A stretch of DNA of 64,000 bases, taken from the NCBI RefSeq assembly GCF_918797505.1, contig NC_092798.1, positions 6,089,501 through 6,153,500 of the forward strand, given 5' to 3'. Shown here piece after piece: positions 31,476 through 42,068 of the stretch. Within the stretch, counting starts at the first letter, position 1. Each line of letters starts with the position of its first letter. The notes below the pieces were generated by a model, which was not told the DNA's origin, made no database searches, and saw only the letters and a program-made list of their open reading frames with translations. This DNA is from Bemisia tabaci (lineage: Eukaryota; Arthropoda; Insecta; Hemiptera; Aleyrodidae). A program made the position numbers and the translations under genes.

Positions 31476-31781
31476 TTCACTCCTGATATGGTGCCCGAGT
31501 CAAGATTGAAGGAGCACTCTCCGTAGTTCATGCGAGAGTGGGGATTACGGACACCCCTTTTGGAGGTTATGGACCCTCCTCAGGGGATTATCTCTGACGG
31601 TCGTAAAATAAATGTATTCTGCGGTTATGGCCGGTATAGTATTTGTAGGGCGGGTACACTATGCGTATATGTATCTCAATCTTGAGCGACAAATGACTTG
31701 TTTCACGGACCGAAATCCTGAAAAAAGCCAATGGATCAACGCGACGTGGAATCTCTTTCAAAACATTTTCATTTTCCTATG
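31476..31781. other. Unassigned stretch between two A elements
   Basis: No gene seen. The 75-codon plus-strand frame (31612-31839) runs into the left end of the next A element. Confidence 0.4.
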
Positions 31782-32033
31782 CTGTCGTGCAAAGGAAAAA
31801 CGCCGTATGGACCTTCGGGCGTTGCCAAATTTCGATTGATAAAACACGAATTTCCTGATAAACTAATGAATATTTTTCTTCCAATTTTCAGATAATATTG
31901 TTCGCAATTTCACCTAAAGTTCCTGAAAATTTCGAGGAAAAATATTCGTAGCTTTCCTCAAAATTATTTATTTTATCGGAGGAAATTTGGTAACTCTCGA
32001 GTGTTCATACGGCGCTCTTCCTCAGCACATCAG
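31782..32033. mobile_element. MITE family A, copy
   Basis: CTGTCGTGCAAAGGAAAAAC on the left; GCGCTCTTCCTCAGCACATCAG on the right. Flanks TATG/TATA. Confidence 0.85.
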
Positions 32034-32667
32034 TATAGGGTGACGGCTCAAGGTTGTGTTCATTTCCGTTCTACGCACAAAAATTAACACCGAGAAAAAC
32101 CCGAGTTAGGTAGTTTTCGAACTGTGAAATCTATATTATACAGCTACAAGGAAAATCTTGGAAGCACTATTTCTGACGAACTGCCGGACCGATAAGGATG
32201 ATCTTTACATGTATGTCATCTGTAGTAGATGTAGATGTGCAAACAATTATGAAACCCCGAACTTTTAATGTTGTAGAGCTTTCAAAGCTCATGTCACTTA
32301 AGTCCAATGTTAATAGCGTGAGAGATATGTCGTTTCCGCTAGAAACGTCAAGGTGTGGGATTCTACCTGAGTGACTCGAATAAACAATAAAACAATGGAA
32401 AAGCTCGTGAAAGGCTCCTCATTCGAAGAGTTAAGGAACGGTGCATCGCTCAGGGTTCAAGGTTCAAGGTCCAAGGTATAAGGTTTTTACTCAATTTTTC
32501 CTCATTCTTCCGGCTTCGATCTGTGGCATTGGTCAATTTACTTGATTGCGGAAGTTCTATTAATATTTACAGCAGATACAAAGTGAGAAAGCAAGCGCTG
32601 CGTCGCGTCGGGACGGACCGAATATTATTAACTCTAAACGGTCGAAATCCGATTTTTTTTTTTTTTA
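32034..32667. other. Unassigned stretch with small repeats
   Basis: GAAAAACCCGAGTTAGGTAG at about 32095 resembles the family Y terminus (42443-43025). A short (GGTTCAA/GGTCCAA)n occurs at 32452-32480. No gene seen. Confidence 0.45.
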
Positions 32668-32952
32668 AATTAAGTATTTAAAAATAACATAATAAATGGA
32701 AATTTATTCAGTAAGTAGACTGTGAAATTATGTACATCCAGCTATTCCTCATCATTTACAAATCTGAGTGTTACGTCAAAAATTTTGAAATCGATGCAGC
32801 TCGAACACGAAATGGTGTATTAAAATGGAAGAACATTTTTGCCTATACATATGCGTTTGTGTATAGGGCCCGCGAAGTGGGCCTGAGGGCGCGAGGCGCC
32901 CTCCCGGGGGCTGAGCCGCGGAGCAGTCAGGGGGCAGGGCCCCCTCGTTCAA
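32668..32952 (+). mobile_element. Helitron-like element, copy 2
   Basis: Matches the 17725-18557 copy in opposite orientation, including TGTACATCCAGCTATTCCTC and the hairpins GGGCCCGCGAAGTGGGCC and GAGGCGCC. It ends GGGGGCAGGGCCCCCTCG followed by T, so the CTAG terminus has become CTCG. Shares an 80-codon frame beginning MYIQLFLIIYKSE with copy 1; likely not translated. Confidence 0.6.
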
Positions 32953-33505
32953 TTATATCTATCCACTACAAATTGCAATATGAGGGACTTTAGTAAAATT
33001 TCTTTTCAAGAAAACCAAAAATCATCGGAAATTTTGTAACAGAGCTTTGGAAATAGCCCTTTATCGCCTTCGCAGCCATCAATGCACCGAGAATATAAAA
33101 CTCTATCTCCATGCTCATTTGGCAATACTGGTCCCCACGGTGTTCACGGCATGTTCCTCTGGACTTTAAACATTTTCTCTCTCATTGATGAAAACGTTTC
33201 CCTTCACTTGTGTTGCTCTCTTGCGTTTTTCAATCTTATTTGAGCCCACGGTTGCCAAGTTTCCCACTAAAACCTGCCATCGCTGCAACTCTTGAAAGAC
33301 TCTCGTTTCCGAATTTCACGTCGCAACGCGTCGTCTCATCGCCTAACTCCTTTTGAATTCTGACAAGCCTCTCATCAGCTCTCTGCTGAGCCCATTTCCG
33401 CACCGGAAGAATTAGGAGCCGTTCTAACCGATTTCCCCCGAAAATACGCGTGTTTGATTTTCAGCTTAAGCCGACGCGATTCGAGATCTCAATCGTGAAA
33501 CCGTA
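32953..33505. other. Unassigned non-coding stretch
   Basis: No gene or repeat boundary recognised. Confidence 0.4.
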
Positions 33506-33746
33506 CGGCGCACAGCGGATCGAGTCAACCGGAGAGGTCGGACAAAATTTGGAAACTTTAAACGCTTGTAACTCCGTTTATGCAAAAGTTTGAGGTTTTG
33601 AAAGTGGTTGCATTAGTTTCCTTGTAAAATTTTCTTTCAGGATCACCCCTTCAAATTTTAAATGTGTCGAAATAAAAATGAGAACTAGCAGTTTTAGTCA
33701 AAAATTTGATGTCCGACCCCTCAAATTGGCTCGATTCACTGTGCGG
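33506..33746. mobile_element. Family L inverted-repeat element
   Basis: CGGCGCACAGCGGATCGAGT and GGAGAGGTCGGACAAAATTT on the left; GTCCGACCCC, GGCTCGATTCACTGTGCGGC on the right. About 241 bp, no coding content. Confidence 0.82.
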
Positions 33747-34243
33747 CGAGAGACGGATACAGAAATCTCTAAATTTAATCAAAGCCTCCTTAAAGACGCG
33801 GAGAGGCGCTTTGAGACTTCGATCTCGCAAAGCGGAGGAAACACACATTACGTATCGTTTAACTCACAAAAGAACATAACTCCATTTTCATGTTGCCCTC
33901 GCAACGTGCACATAAACCAGGAAAATCTTGGGAATTTCTAACTGAAAATCTATCTGATTTACCCTCGGATTTCATGCAAAAATCAGGAAAAATTTTGGAT
34001 AGAACTTGCAAAGATACATTTTTGTAAAATTAATTAATCATTTGAGTCAATTTGGCAACATTGGGATGCAGTTACGTTTCTTCGTCCAGGAAACGACGAT
34101 CAGAGTAGCTGATTTTTACCTCTTCTCTACCCTGGGGTCGAATGTATTCCCTATCACTTGAGTCTGGCTCGCGCAAAAATTGTGGAAAGTCCTCTGATAA
34201 AAAAGACTGGAAAGAAATTTTAAAAAAATTGAAATCTGAGTAA

Positions 34244-34313
34244 ACATCAGCGCTATGTCCACACAATCAAAGTGTGTCACATCAGCGCTATGTCCGCACA
34301 ATCAAAGTGTGTC
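34244..34313 (+). repeat. Two 35-bp tandem units
   Basis: ACATCAGCGCTATGTCC(A/G)CACAATCAAAGTGTGTC occurs twice, 35 bp apart with one difference, directly at the left edge of element Z. Confidence 0.9.
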
Positions 34314-34473
34314 ACAAGTAGTGACCAGAGACATAATTTTCAAGACGGAATCGCAATTTTAGCCCATGGAATGATTAGTAACGAAAAAACGGCTCATGTG
34401 TTCCTGTCTCTGCAGCGACATGAATGCCCAGCATTCTTAATTTTCAGTCATACGATATAGTTCTACGATTACG

Positions 34474-34707
34474 TACACAGGAAAAAGTATCTTGGATCCA
34501 GAGTCGAGACTCCTAAAATATTTGACAAGAAAAAATACTCTTGATTCAACCGGATTTTTGCTGGAATCTAAAGAAATTCCACTTATTGTTAAACTAAGAG
34601 GCTTCGCTCTTCATTCACGTAAAAATTCGATTGAATCAAGAGCGTCTTTTTCTTTACAAATTTTTTAAGAGCCTGGACTTCGGATCCGAGATACTTTTTC
34701 CTGTGTA
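34474..34707. mobile_element. CACTG-type MITE with CACAGG ends, in the loop of Z
   Basis: TACACAGGAAAAAGTATCTT on the left and AGATACTTTTTCCTGTGTA on the right. The inner arms (GGATCCAGAGTCGAGACTCC; GAGCCTGGACTTCGGATCC) match the family. TA on both sides fits a 2-bp target duplication. Confidence 0.85.
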
Positions 34708-34797
34708 TGTAATCCTATTAGAACTGAAAATTAAGATTATTGGGTATTCATATCATCCCGAAGACAGAAACACGTGAGCCGTTTTCCTTAGGTATTA

Positions 34798-35073
34798 ACA
34801 CGAAAAAAAAAAAAGAGGTAGGAATTATGTCCGAACTATTGGATGATATGGACATTTCCAATTAATTCTGGCATTACCCCAATTTATTGTGATATTACCC
34901 CAATAAATTGTGATACTATCCCAATAAATTGGGTTACTAACCTAAATGTTGCGGCACTACCCCAACTTGAGTTGCGATACTACCAAAATTAATTGGAAAT
35001 GTCCATATCATCCAACAAATTGGGGTAGTACCACAATTTTAGGGGATAACCCCTGACACTTTCTTATCCGTGT
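34798..35073. mobile_element. Element AA: inverted repeat enclosing short tandem repeats
   Basis: A 29-bp perfect inverted repeat (TTGGATGATATGGACATTTC and onward) lies at 34839-34867 and 34987-35015. Between them are about five loose 27-bp repeats with TACCCCAATAAATTGTGAT. The outer ends ACACGAAAAAA and CTTATCCGTGT interrupt the right arm of Z. Confidence 0.75.
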
Positions 35074-35196
35074 AATTGCTCAATGGGCTAAAATTGCGAT
35101 TCCTTCTCGAAAATTATGCCTCTGCTTACTACTCGTGACTCCACTTTTTTCCAGTGTAGTGTGCAAATCGTCGAGGTGAAAAATCAGGGAATGTTG

Positions 35197-35409
35197 CACT
35201 GGAAAAAAAAAAAATCCTAAATTTGCCGCCAAGAAGTATTTCTTCTTAAATCAAGAATTTCGCCGGTTAATAAAAGCTACTTTTTGACTTAACCCAAGCA
35301 TTATTTTTCTTGAATCAAGGAAAAGTCAGCTTAAAGCAAGATGAAGAAAATTGTTGGCGGCAAATTCAAGAATTATCATGCTTGATCCAAGCTACTTTTT
35401 TTTTCAGTC
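35197..35409. mobile_element. Second CACTG-ended MITE type
   Basis: Starts CACTGGAAAAAAAAAAAATC and ends TTTTTTTTTCAGTC. An inverted AATTTGCCGCCAA/TTGGCGGCAAATT pair encloses AAGCTACTTTTTGACTT-type sequence. The interior is unrelated to the main family, but the terminal plan is the same. Confidence 0.65.
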
Positions 35410-36683
35410 AATTTTCGTCGGGTAAAATCTGAAAAAGTCAGGAAATTCTGCGTCGAGTCTGTGCAGACATCTTGCCCGGATAAAAAACGCAGAGCTCTCG
35501 AGCCACCCGACGGCAAAAAATTGGCAACCGGAACCAAGTCCGGGGTGAGGGAGGGTGAGTCCAGCCGCCGGGGCTTTGCCGACCGCGCTTCGAGCACCCT
35601 CGAACCGCTGGAGCCCGCCAAGAAAAATAAATTACAATGTGTGCCGTGTACCCCCCCCCCCTCCCCCCTCCCATAAACCGCTGTCGAAGTCTACCGGCTT
35701 CCGCATTTTCATCTATCCTCTTTCGCGGGATTGAATGATCGGAAACGATTTATTCCCTCTCGGAGCGCATTGTGAACTCGTTTAATCGTTTATTCACTCG
35801 GCAATATCATAAACAAGCAGTAAATAAATAGAGGGGGTGCGGGAGCATCGCTTCCTGATCGATGTTTGAAGAGATGTGGGGAGGAAGTGAGATCGGCCTA
35901 TCATCACCCTTTTACAAGCTCTGCTTCATTCTGTTATATGAGGGGCGGCAAGCTAAGAGGGTTTAGACAAATGTGCATTGTTGAAAGGTTTTATACCTCG
36001 TGTTTTTTTCATTTACTCGAGAACGGTATCTTACCAATTTTCTTTTCAATTTTGGTTTGAGTTTATGAGAAAATAATTAGTCGACGAAAGGATTTCTGCT
36101 TACATCGAGATAAAAATCACTTGAATCAAGTAGGTTTCTAGGCTTGACAGCGCCGTCTCCTTGACGAAGGAACGAAACTCCTTTCCAAGATCGCGAAATT
36201 GACTCAAACAATACATTTTTTTTACAGGAACGTACTTATGCAATAAGTAATTAAAATTTTTCTGATTTTTGCACGAAATCTGAGGTAAAATAAGTGACAT
36301 TTTTAGTCGAAAATGTCCACGATTCTTCTGGTTGGTATGCAATTTGTAAGGGGAAATTTGGCAGCATTGAGACGGATTTATGTTCCTTTGTGAGGTAGAC
36401 GACGATAAGTAACTAGCTTTCTCTTACGAACATCTTTTGCTCTTGTAGTTGAAAAAAAATCAATCCCCTTCATTTACGTACAATCTGCGTGGAAATTCGC
36501 ACACTGTTAAGACAAAAATGTTTGAATTTGTCCTCAATAAAATTTTCTTTTACATCCGGAAGAAAATTATTTGTATCAAGCAGGTCGCTCCACGAATGAA
36601 CTTCACTCTTGCTATGAGCATCTTTTCCGCTTGATTTAAGAGAAAATACTTCTATGGACGGACTTCACCTGACTCAGCCTAAT
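35410..36683. other. Unassigned stretch
   Basis: GC-richer at 35450-35700 with a C run near 35650. AAATTTGGCAGCATTGAGAC at about 36352 resembles AATTTGGCAACATTGGGATG at about 34052, a possible unrecognised element. No gene seen. Confidence 0.4.
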
Positions 36684-36840
36684 TTGAATACATTTTGCAA
36701 TTTGGAACTACAATCTCTAGCTCACTTAGAGACAACGTATGTACCATTAGTTTCCCTATAGACGTATGTACTTTTACGAGTGAGCCAGAAATCGCATTAT
36801 TATTCATGGCATGAAATTGCCTCATTGCAAAATGTAGTCC
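36684..36840. mobile_element. Family H MITE, copy
   Basis: TGAATACATTTTGCAATTTG on the left, CATTGCAAAATGTAGTCC on the right, with about 20 extra bp (TTATTATTCATGGCATGAAA) in the right arm. Confidence 0.8.
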
Positions 36841-37096
36841 GATTACATCTCGCGTTTCCTGATTTTCTCTCCTGTTTCTTTTTCTTTGAAACAGAGAACT
36901 AAAGTATGTAATGATTTTAAACTTGCCATACTGTGAATTCTCCGTATATGACCTCACTCATCCACTATTTGTAATATATTTAATATGTAGTCCTTAAATA
37001 TGTAATGTAATGTAAAAAATGTAATTTATTTAATATGTATTCCTCAAATAACTGATTTGTCACAAATTTTATTTTGATTTTTTTTTTTTTTTATAG

Positions 37097-37158
37097 GTAA
37101 GCCAATCACAGCTCTTATTCACACATTTGACGTCTGCGATTTTTCCTCAAGGGCTCAT
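37097..37158 (+). other. Exon-like 62-nt segment, copy 1
   Basis: Preceded by a T-rich tract and TTATAG, followed by GTGAGT, so it has acceptor- and donor-like edges. It reads GKPITALIHTFDVCDFSSRA in the frame that keeps it open. A 62-nt segment with the same edges and 14 of 21 identical residues lies at 62509-62570. It could be a duplicated exon of a host gene with very large introns, or a dispersed repeat. I recognise no protein family. Confidence 0.3.
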
Positions 37159-37440
37159 GTGAGTTTGCTTTAATCAATTATTGAAACCTAATATAAAATT
37201 ACATAAAAGCAACAAACAAGAACGCAAGTGAAGTGTCAAATGGCCCACTCAATGCTGTTAAGCAATGAAATATGCTATCTTGCGTTATCGCGGTATATTT
37301 TATTTTGCATTCAAACTTAATTTATGTTGAAAACTTTTTCGAGAATTACCCATTAAAGACCATAAAATACAAATCTCTACTCGTAACAATATCAATTAAA
37401 GAGCTGAAATGTTTTTCAACGTGTCTTATACGATTGTTTC

Positions 37441-37855
37441 CGATTCGCCTTCAGCTGCTTCCGCAGCAATTGTTGTTACGAATATGCTGTGCGTGCTGAT
37501 TTCAGCTCATTACATACTTGATTCTCTGAAGGCGTTTAATGTGCGAAAGTAGAGCACTCTGTCGGAGAACAACAGAAGTGAGGTTGAATGAATCGCTAAA
37601 TCCCTACTGCGTTCGATCTCCGACAGATTGCGCTACTTGCAGACATAAAACGCCTTCAGAGAGTCGAGTATGTAATGGGCTGAAATCAGCACGCACAACA
37701 TGTTCGTAACAACAATTGCCGCAGACGCAGATGAAGGCGAATTGCTTTCGCACATACAACGCCTTCAGAGAGTCTAGTATGTAATGGGCTAAAATCAGCA
37801 CGCACAACATATTCGTAACAACAATTGCCGCAAACGCAGCAGAAGGCGAAGTTTT
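37441..37855. repeat. ~110-bp unit: one direct, two inverted copies
   Basis: A plus-strand copy at 37441-37549 (TTGTTGTTACGAATATGCTG, TCAGCTCATTACATACTTGA, TCTGAAGGCGTTTAATGTGC) is followed by two reverse-complement copies at about 37640-37750 and 37751-37855. Together they form a large partial palindrome. The GAAGGCG box resembles the ~70-bp unit family. Confidence 0.8.
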
Positions 37856-38117
37856 AAGTTAAAAAAAAGAGTATGATAGGTAGTCTGCATGATACGAGAG
37901 GGTATGTGTCGATCGATGTGAATCGAAAGACAAATAAAAACGTGAACGCCGTGAAAAATCAACACCAATTAAATGACAAATGGATAAAAAAAACGGATCA
38001 AAATTAGTGGAAAACTCTCATTACCCATGAAAATTTCAAAGTGCATTACCGCGAAATTAGGATTAGCCAAGATTTTAATTTTTTCGCGATTTTGAGTCCA
38101 CACGTATGATGGATTCA

Positions 38118-38136
38118 CCCCCCCCCCCCCCCCCCC
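38118..38136. repeat. 19-nt poly-C
   Basis: Uninterrupted C run, unusual in this AT-rich setting. A T run of about 29 follows at 38288-38316. Confidence 0.9.
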
Positions 38137-38285
38137 GTAAACTGTTTTTGGATGCATTTTTGTCGCATTTATTTTTTGCTTCAAGACCAATGTATTGGAG
38201 ACAATATAAGGATGTCCAGTTAAACGAGACTATTTTTAGTATAGAATTTCAGGATCGAATAAGACTCATTTTATCTATTTGGCCT

Positions 38286-38316
<31 letters not shown>

Positions 38317-38454
38317 GTTACGGGCATTAAATTCTGACCATTTAAAGTGTGAAAAGAGCTAATTAGGGTAAACAGTTTTAAAAATCCCAACTCTTAAGAA
38401 TAAGGTCCTCTATTTTCCCTCGAAGTTTCATAAAGAAAAATAAACCACTGGAAA

Positions 38455-38680
38455 ATCGTATCTTGCGTGTTTTAATAATTTAAGATAAATAATTAATTAA
38501 AAGATATACTAGAACAGGCATATTATGAAGAATTAACAGTATATTTTCCCGGATGCATTTCGGCTAAAAGCCATCTTCAGCAAGGAAAAACTCACAAAAA
38601 CACAAGAAAGAGCACTGTATCATGCGTGTTCTGGGTATATATTTTAATTAATTATTTATCTTATAAAAATAAACGGCTGT
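38455..38680 (-). mobile_element. Inverted-repeat segment with Penelope-like GCTGAAGATGGC motif
   Basis: AAGATAAATAATTAATTAAAA (about 38482) is inverted as TTTTAATTAATTATTTATCTT (about 38642), and ATCTTGCGTGTTTT/ATCATGCGTGTTCT form direct repeats. On the minus strand, 38548-38581 reads GCTGAAGATGGCTTTTAGCC then GAAATGCATCC. A CTGANGA-hairpin-GAAA layout like this is widespread in Penelope-like and related retroelements (family knowledge, from memory). No RT is present. Confidence 0.45.
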
Positions 38681-38765
38681 GAAAAAAATAAAGACAACTG
38701 TGCCGAGTGGAGTTGGCAAAAATTAATTTCCTTAACGGAGCCGTTTACCAGGGGCTGCTCGTGTG

Positions 38766-39010
38766 GCGGCGCACAGTGGATCGAATCAATTAGAGAGGTC
38801 GGATATGACATTTTTGACTAAGACTGCAGATTTCGACGTTTATTTCGTCACAATTTGAATTTCAAGGGGTGTTTTGAGAAGAAAATTTGACGAGGAAACC
38901 AATGGAACTACTTTTAAAACAATCAAATTTCATATTAATGAAGATATACCCTTTTAGAATTGTTAAAGCATGTCCGACCTCACCTAATGACTCGATCCAC
39001 CGTGCGGCGT
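38766..39010. mobile_element. Family L inverted-repeat element
   Basis: CGGCGCACAGTGGATCGAAT on the left; GACTCGATCCACCGTGCGGC on the right; AATTAGAGAGGTCGGA/GTCCGACCTCACCTAA inner ends. About 245 bp. Confidence 0.88.
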
Positions 39011-39012
39011 TT

Positions 39013-39195
39013 CAGTGTTGTAGTTAACGTCGACGTGCATCGTTGAATTGGGAGGTTAAATGTTGTTTATGTGCTCTACGATGAGTACGACGGCCGATAT
39101 AAAGTCGCGGGAATTGATGTTAAGGTGCGAATGCAACTATTCGTGCTCGACGGATGTCCGTGTTGTATAAGCGAAGAATTGAAGGCGCTTTACTT
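39013..39195 (+). repeat. Segment D, copy 2 (empty site for A)
   Basis: Matches 29935-30372 without the A element: GTTAACGTCGACGTG.. GGAGGTTAAATGTTGTTTAT.. GCTCTACGATGAGTACGACG. It includes a copy of the ~70-bp unit (39125-39190). Confidence 0.85.
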
Positions 39196-39292
39196 TTCCT
39201 GAAAGTTTTACATGAACAGAGTTATAAGGGTTTAAAGTTTCCAAATTTTGTCCGACCTCTCGTGTGGACTCGATACGTTGTGCGGCGTGCGG
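39196..39292. mobile_element. Family L right half
   Basis: TGAAAGTTTTACATGAACAG.. AATTTTGTCCGACCTCTCGT.. GATACGTTGTGCGGCG. The matching left half is not adjacent; D lies between this and a complete L. Confidence 0.7.
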
Positions 39293-39602
39293 CGCGATTC
39301 CGGCGAATAATCTGAAACGTGAGGAGGTTGCTACTGGCGGGAGGCCGGGCTCATCAAAAGCATCGGAATAATCTCCTTGCGAGCGGCGCGGCGGGCTCTT
39401 TCTCGCAAGACAAGGCCGGGCCCGGGATCCAGGAACTCGCGGATATCATTTGCCAACGAGACGCATAGCGCCTTCCAAAGACGCCCAAGCGCCACGCGGC
39501 CATCCGTCTCCGCCGCAGAAACATCCCCCGGCCTCGTGCAGCAAGCTCCCGTCCAATTAGACGAGAGACGCCCCGCCACCCTTGTCACATTTACTCACAA
39601 AT
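39293..39602. other. GC-rich stretch, no gene recognised
   Basis: Overlapping frames of 79-85 codons on both strands, Arg/Ala-rich, no recognisable domain. It may be a CpG remnant. Confidence 0.35.
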
Positions 39603-39724
39603 CGTCGCCCTTCTGACGTAAGGGCGTATCTCAATTCCTACATGAGCCCTGTTTCATATATATAGCCATGCTCTCCAGAGCTCATGAGGAAATCGAGATA
39701 CGCCCGTACGTCAGAGGAGCGACG
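39603..39724. mobile_element. Family E hairpin MITE
   Basis: CGTCGCCCTTCTGACGTAAG, GGCGTATCTCAATT on the left; AATCGAGATACGCC, TACGTCAGAGGAGCGACG on the right. 122 bp. The GAGCCCTG/CAGAGCTC core is also symmetric. Confidence 0.85.
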
Positions 39725-39751
39725 AAATGAGATTTTTCCCCCTTATAGTTT

Positions 39752-40506
39752 CAGGGTTGTCACTGTCAGGAAATACCGGGAAAATCAGGAAACGACAGGG
39801 GTTTTCTAAAAGTCACGGAAAACCGCGCGGGAAATGTCAGGAAATTTTAAAAAGTCAGAAAAACCGGGAAATGTCGGGGAATTTTAAAAAGTCGGGAAAA
39901 CCGGGAAATGTCAGGGAATTTTAGAAAGTCAGGGAAAACCGGAAAATGTTAGGGAATTTTAAAAAGTCAGGGAAAACACGACAATGTCAGAGAATTTTAA
40001 AAAGTAAGGGAAAACCGGGAAATTGCAGGGAATTTTAAAAAGTCAGAGAAACCGGGAAATGTGAGGGAATTTTAAAAAGTCAGGATAACCGGGAAATGTC
40101 ACGCAATTGTAAAAAGTCAGGGAAAACCGGCAAATGTCAGTGAATTTGAAAAAGTCAGGGAAAACTGGACAATGTCAGAGAATTTTAAAAAGAGAGGGAA
40201 AATCGGGAAATATTAGGGAATTTTAAAAAGTCAGGAAAACCGGGAAATGTTAGGGAATTTTAAAAAGTCAGGGAAACCGGGGAGATATCAGGGAAAATGA
40301 CGAAAATATCGGGGGAAATTTGTGAAATGGCCTTTATGTGCTTTCTAGAATGGGTTTGAGGATTCAAACAACAAACTTTGCCCGAAAACTAATTTCAATT
40401 ATGTCCTCTTAACCATCCGTCATATCTTCAATTGTCAGGGAATTTCACAAAAATTTGTCAGGGAAATGTCAGGGAATCTCATTTTCCAAATTCTGTGGCA
40501 ACCCTG
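39752..40506 (+). mobile_element. Family O-like element filled with a ~37-bp minisatellite
   Basis: Ends are CAGGGTTGTCAC and GTGGCAACCCTG. The interior (about 39775-40330) repeats GTCAGGGAATTTTAAAAA and GTCAGGGAAAACCGGGAAAT about 14 times, period roughly 37 bp. The repeats diverge and are not separated by unique spacers. Confidence 0.85.
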
Positions 40507-41389
40507 TATTCCGTCATGGAACAACTCTTTATTGTGTCTTGCAGACGGATAGGCTAGAAAGAAATTTTTTAACTTAATTAAATCGCTCATCGACATTTTT
40601 AAGCAATGTGCCTTGCGAAACCTTTACCTTTCTGCACGAGCTGTGGTCTGCAGCAGACCTATCTGATATCATTAATGAGGTGGAACAGCTTGAATAATGG
40701 AGCATTTGCATGTGCGTTTGAAATTCGGTGAATCTTATGTTTAAGATGCAACTACTAAGAGAACTGAGCTCTAGGATGTCCATGGTTTATAAATTTAATA
40801 ATTATAATTAGAGGAGATATAACAAAGTGATCTCATGTGCCCTATAAAATACACTATTTTCAATGATGACAAAAAGCGTCTGTACGAAATCCAAGATGTC
40901 CAAAATACGATCACCTCTCTATTTTTCTCCGTGGGGTTCCCATAAGTGCGGAAGGACTAAACATTAGCATCTTTAAGCTCGGAAGTCGTTACACAACATA
41001 ATAACCTCGTTCCTCGTAAAGTATTCATGCATACCCCCGCATGAGGAGTTTGACTGAATGCGGAAGTGGATATTCTCTTAAAGACGCAGGCTATTTCCTC
41101 CATGATGAAAGGCTTACCTCTTAAAAGTTAAGCCTCTTGTTCTCAAAATTACGGAAATGCGGCTTACTGCAGAGTTGATGTGTTGTACCCTTCAATTTCA
41201 CTCTTCGCTTCACAACCAACCGTATCACGGATGAATTGTCTCGCGAGGCTTCGTCAACAATTGTCTTATAATGAATTAACCCAACGGAGAGATCAGCTTT
41301 TGCACGCAATGGAGATTTTGGAGGACCTATCGAAAAGTTGGCGGAAGATACGATTGCGTCGTTACTTTCGTCTGAAATCAACTCTCAAG
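40507..41389. other. Unassigned non-coding stretch
   Basis: A plus-strand frame of 121 codons begins at 41180 and ends inside the duplicated segment. No domain recognised, so not called. Confidence 0.35.
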
Positions 41390-41950
41390 CTCAATAGGCT
41401 CGAACTGAAAGCTTTAGCATGGTGTCAGGTGTCTAGAGCGGGAAAAATCGGGAAAATCCGAGATGTTTCAGGGAATGAAAAATTTCAGAGGAAAATCAGG
41501 AAATCTGATTCAGAAACCCCGGGAATTTCTTCTTACGTAAACTAATTTCTCTCTTTAACTTCATTGGAATCTTCTCCAGGTTATTTTCCTACTACGGTCA
41601 CTTTTCGAATATTTATGAAAGTAGAGTACTAAGTTTGTTTGCGTGCAAAAATAAATCGTGGTAAAATAATTTTGAGTGCCTGGATAGTGGATACTGTTAT
41701 TAAGGTTCACATTATTTTACCTGAGCCGCTAAAATTGACGTCTCAAATGACTTATTTGGACGTATTTATGCTAAAAAGAACTATGTTACACGCAAATTCT
41801 GTGCACATAGTTCCTTTTAGCATAAATACGTACATTTGAATCTTAAAATCATCTAAATAATAGAGAATTCGTGATTGACAAGATACACCAGGAACGGTTT
41901 TGGAATTAAAAACTCAAATGTACGCCGAAGAATCCGTTGAAAGATGAAAA
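41390..41950 (+). repeat. Segmental duplication of 52415-52880 (copy 1)
   Basis: Shared words in order: AAAGC(TTT)AGCATGGTG, CAGGGAATGAAAAATTTCA, GGGAATTTCTTCT, TTGTGCAAAAATAAAT-type, TGTACGC(C/T)GAAGAA. This copy also carries a G-like hairpin at 41753-41837. Confidence 0.75.
41753..41837. mobile_element. Short G-related hairpin
   Basis: TGGACGTATTTATGCTAAAA on the left; TTTTAGCATAAATACGTACA on the right; about 85 bp. A relative lies at 63334-63412. The middle (CACGCAAATTCTGTGCAC) differs from the main G family. Confidence 0.75.
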
Positions 41951-42068
41951 AAAAAAAAAAAAATAATAAAAAAATCGATAATCACATTCGGAAACCGGAG
42001 TATTATATCCGGGAATGAGCTCTTGAATATTAGAGAAAAATCTGGGAATACGAATACGTATTCACATA

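Larger units (their letters stand above)
34311..35157. mobile_element. Element Z: long TIRs with two nested elements
   Basis: The left arm (34311-34450) contains GTCACAAGTAGTGACCAGAG, ACGGAATCGCAATTTTAGCC, AACGGCTCATGTGTTCCTGT and CTTAATTTTCAGT. The right arm carries the complements in two pieces: 34715-34797 (ACTGAAAATTAAG, ACACGTGAGCCGTT) and 35074-35140 (GGGCTAAAATTGCGATTCCT, CTACTCGTGAC). The arm is broken by the AA element. The loop holds a CACTG-type MITE. The right end TTTTTTCCAGTG makes Z a CACTG-ended element; its left CACTG is lost. Confidence 0.75.

Noticed and set aside
39752..40506. Possible CRISPR-like array of ~37-bp repeats
   Set aside because: Repeats are adjacent without unique spacers, diverge progressively, and sit between eukaryotic transposon ends. 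It is a minisatellite.
41180..41545. 121-codon plus-strand frame
   Set aside because: Its second half lies in a dispersed segmental duplication with O-type repeat words; the other copy does not keep the frame.
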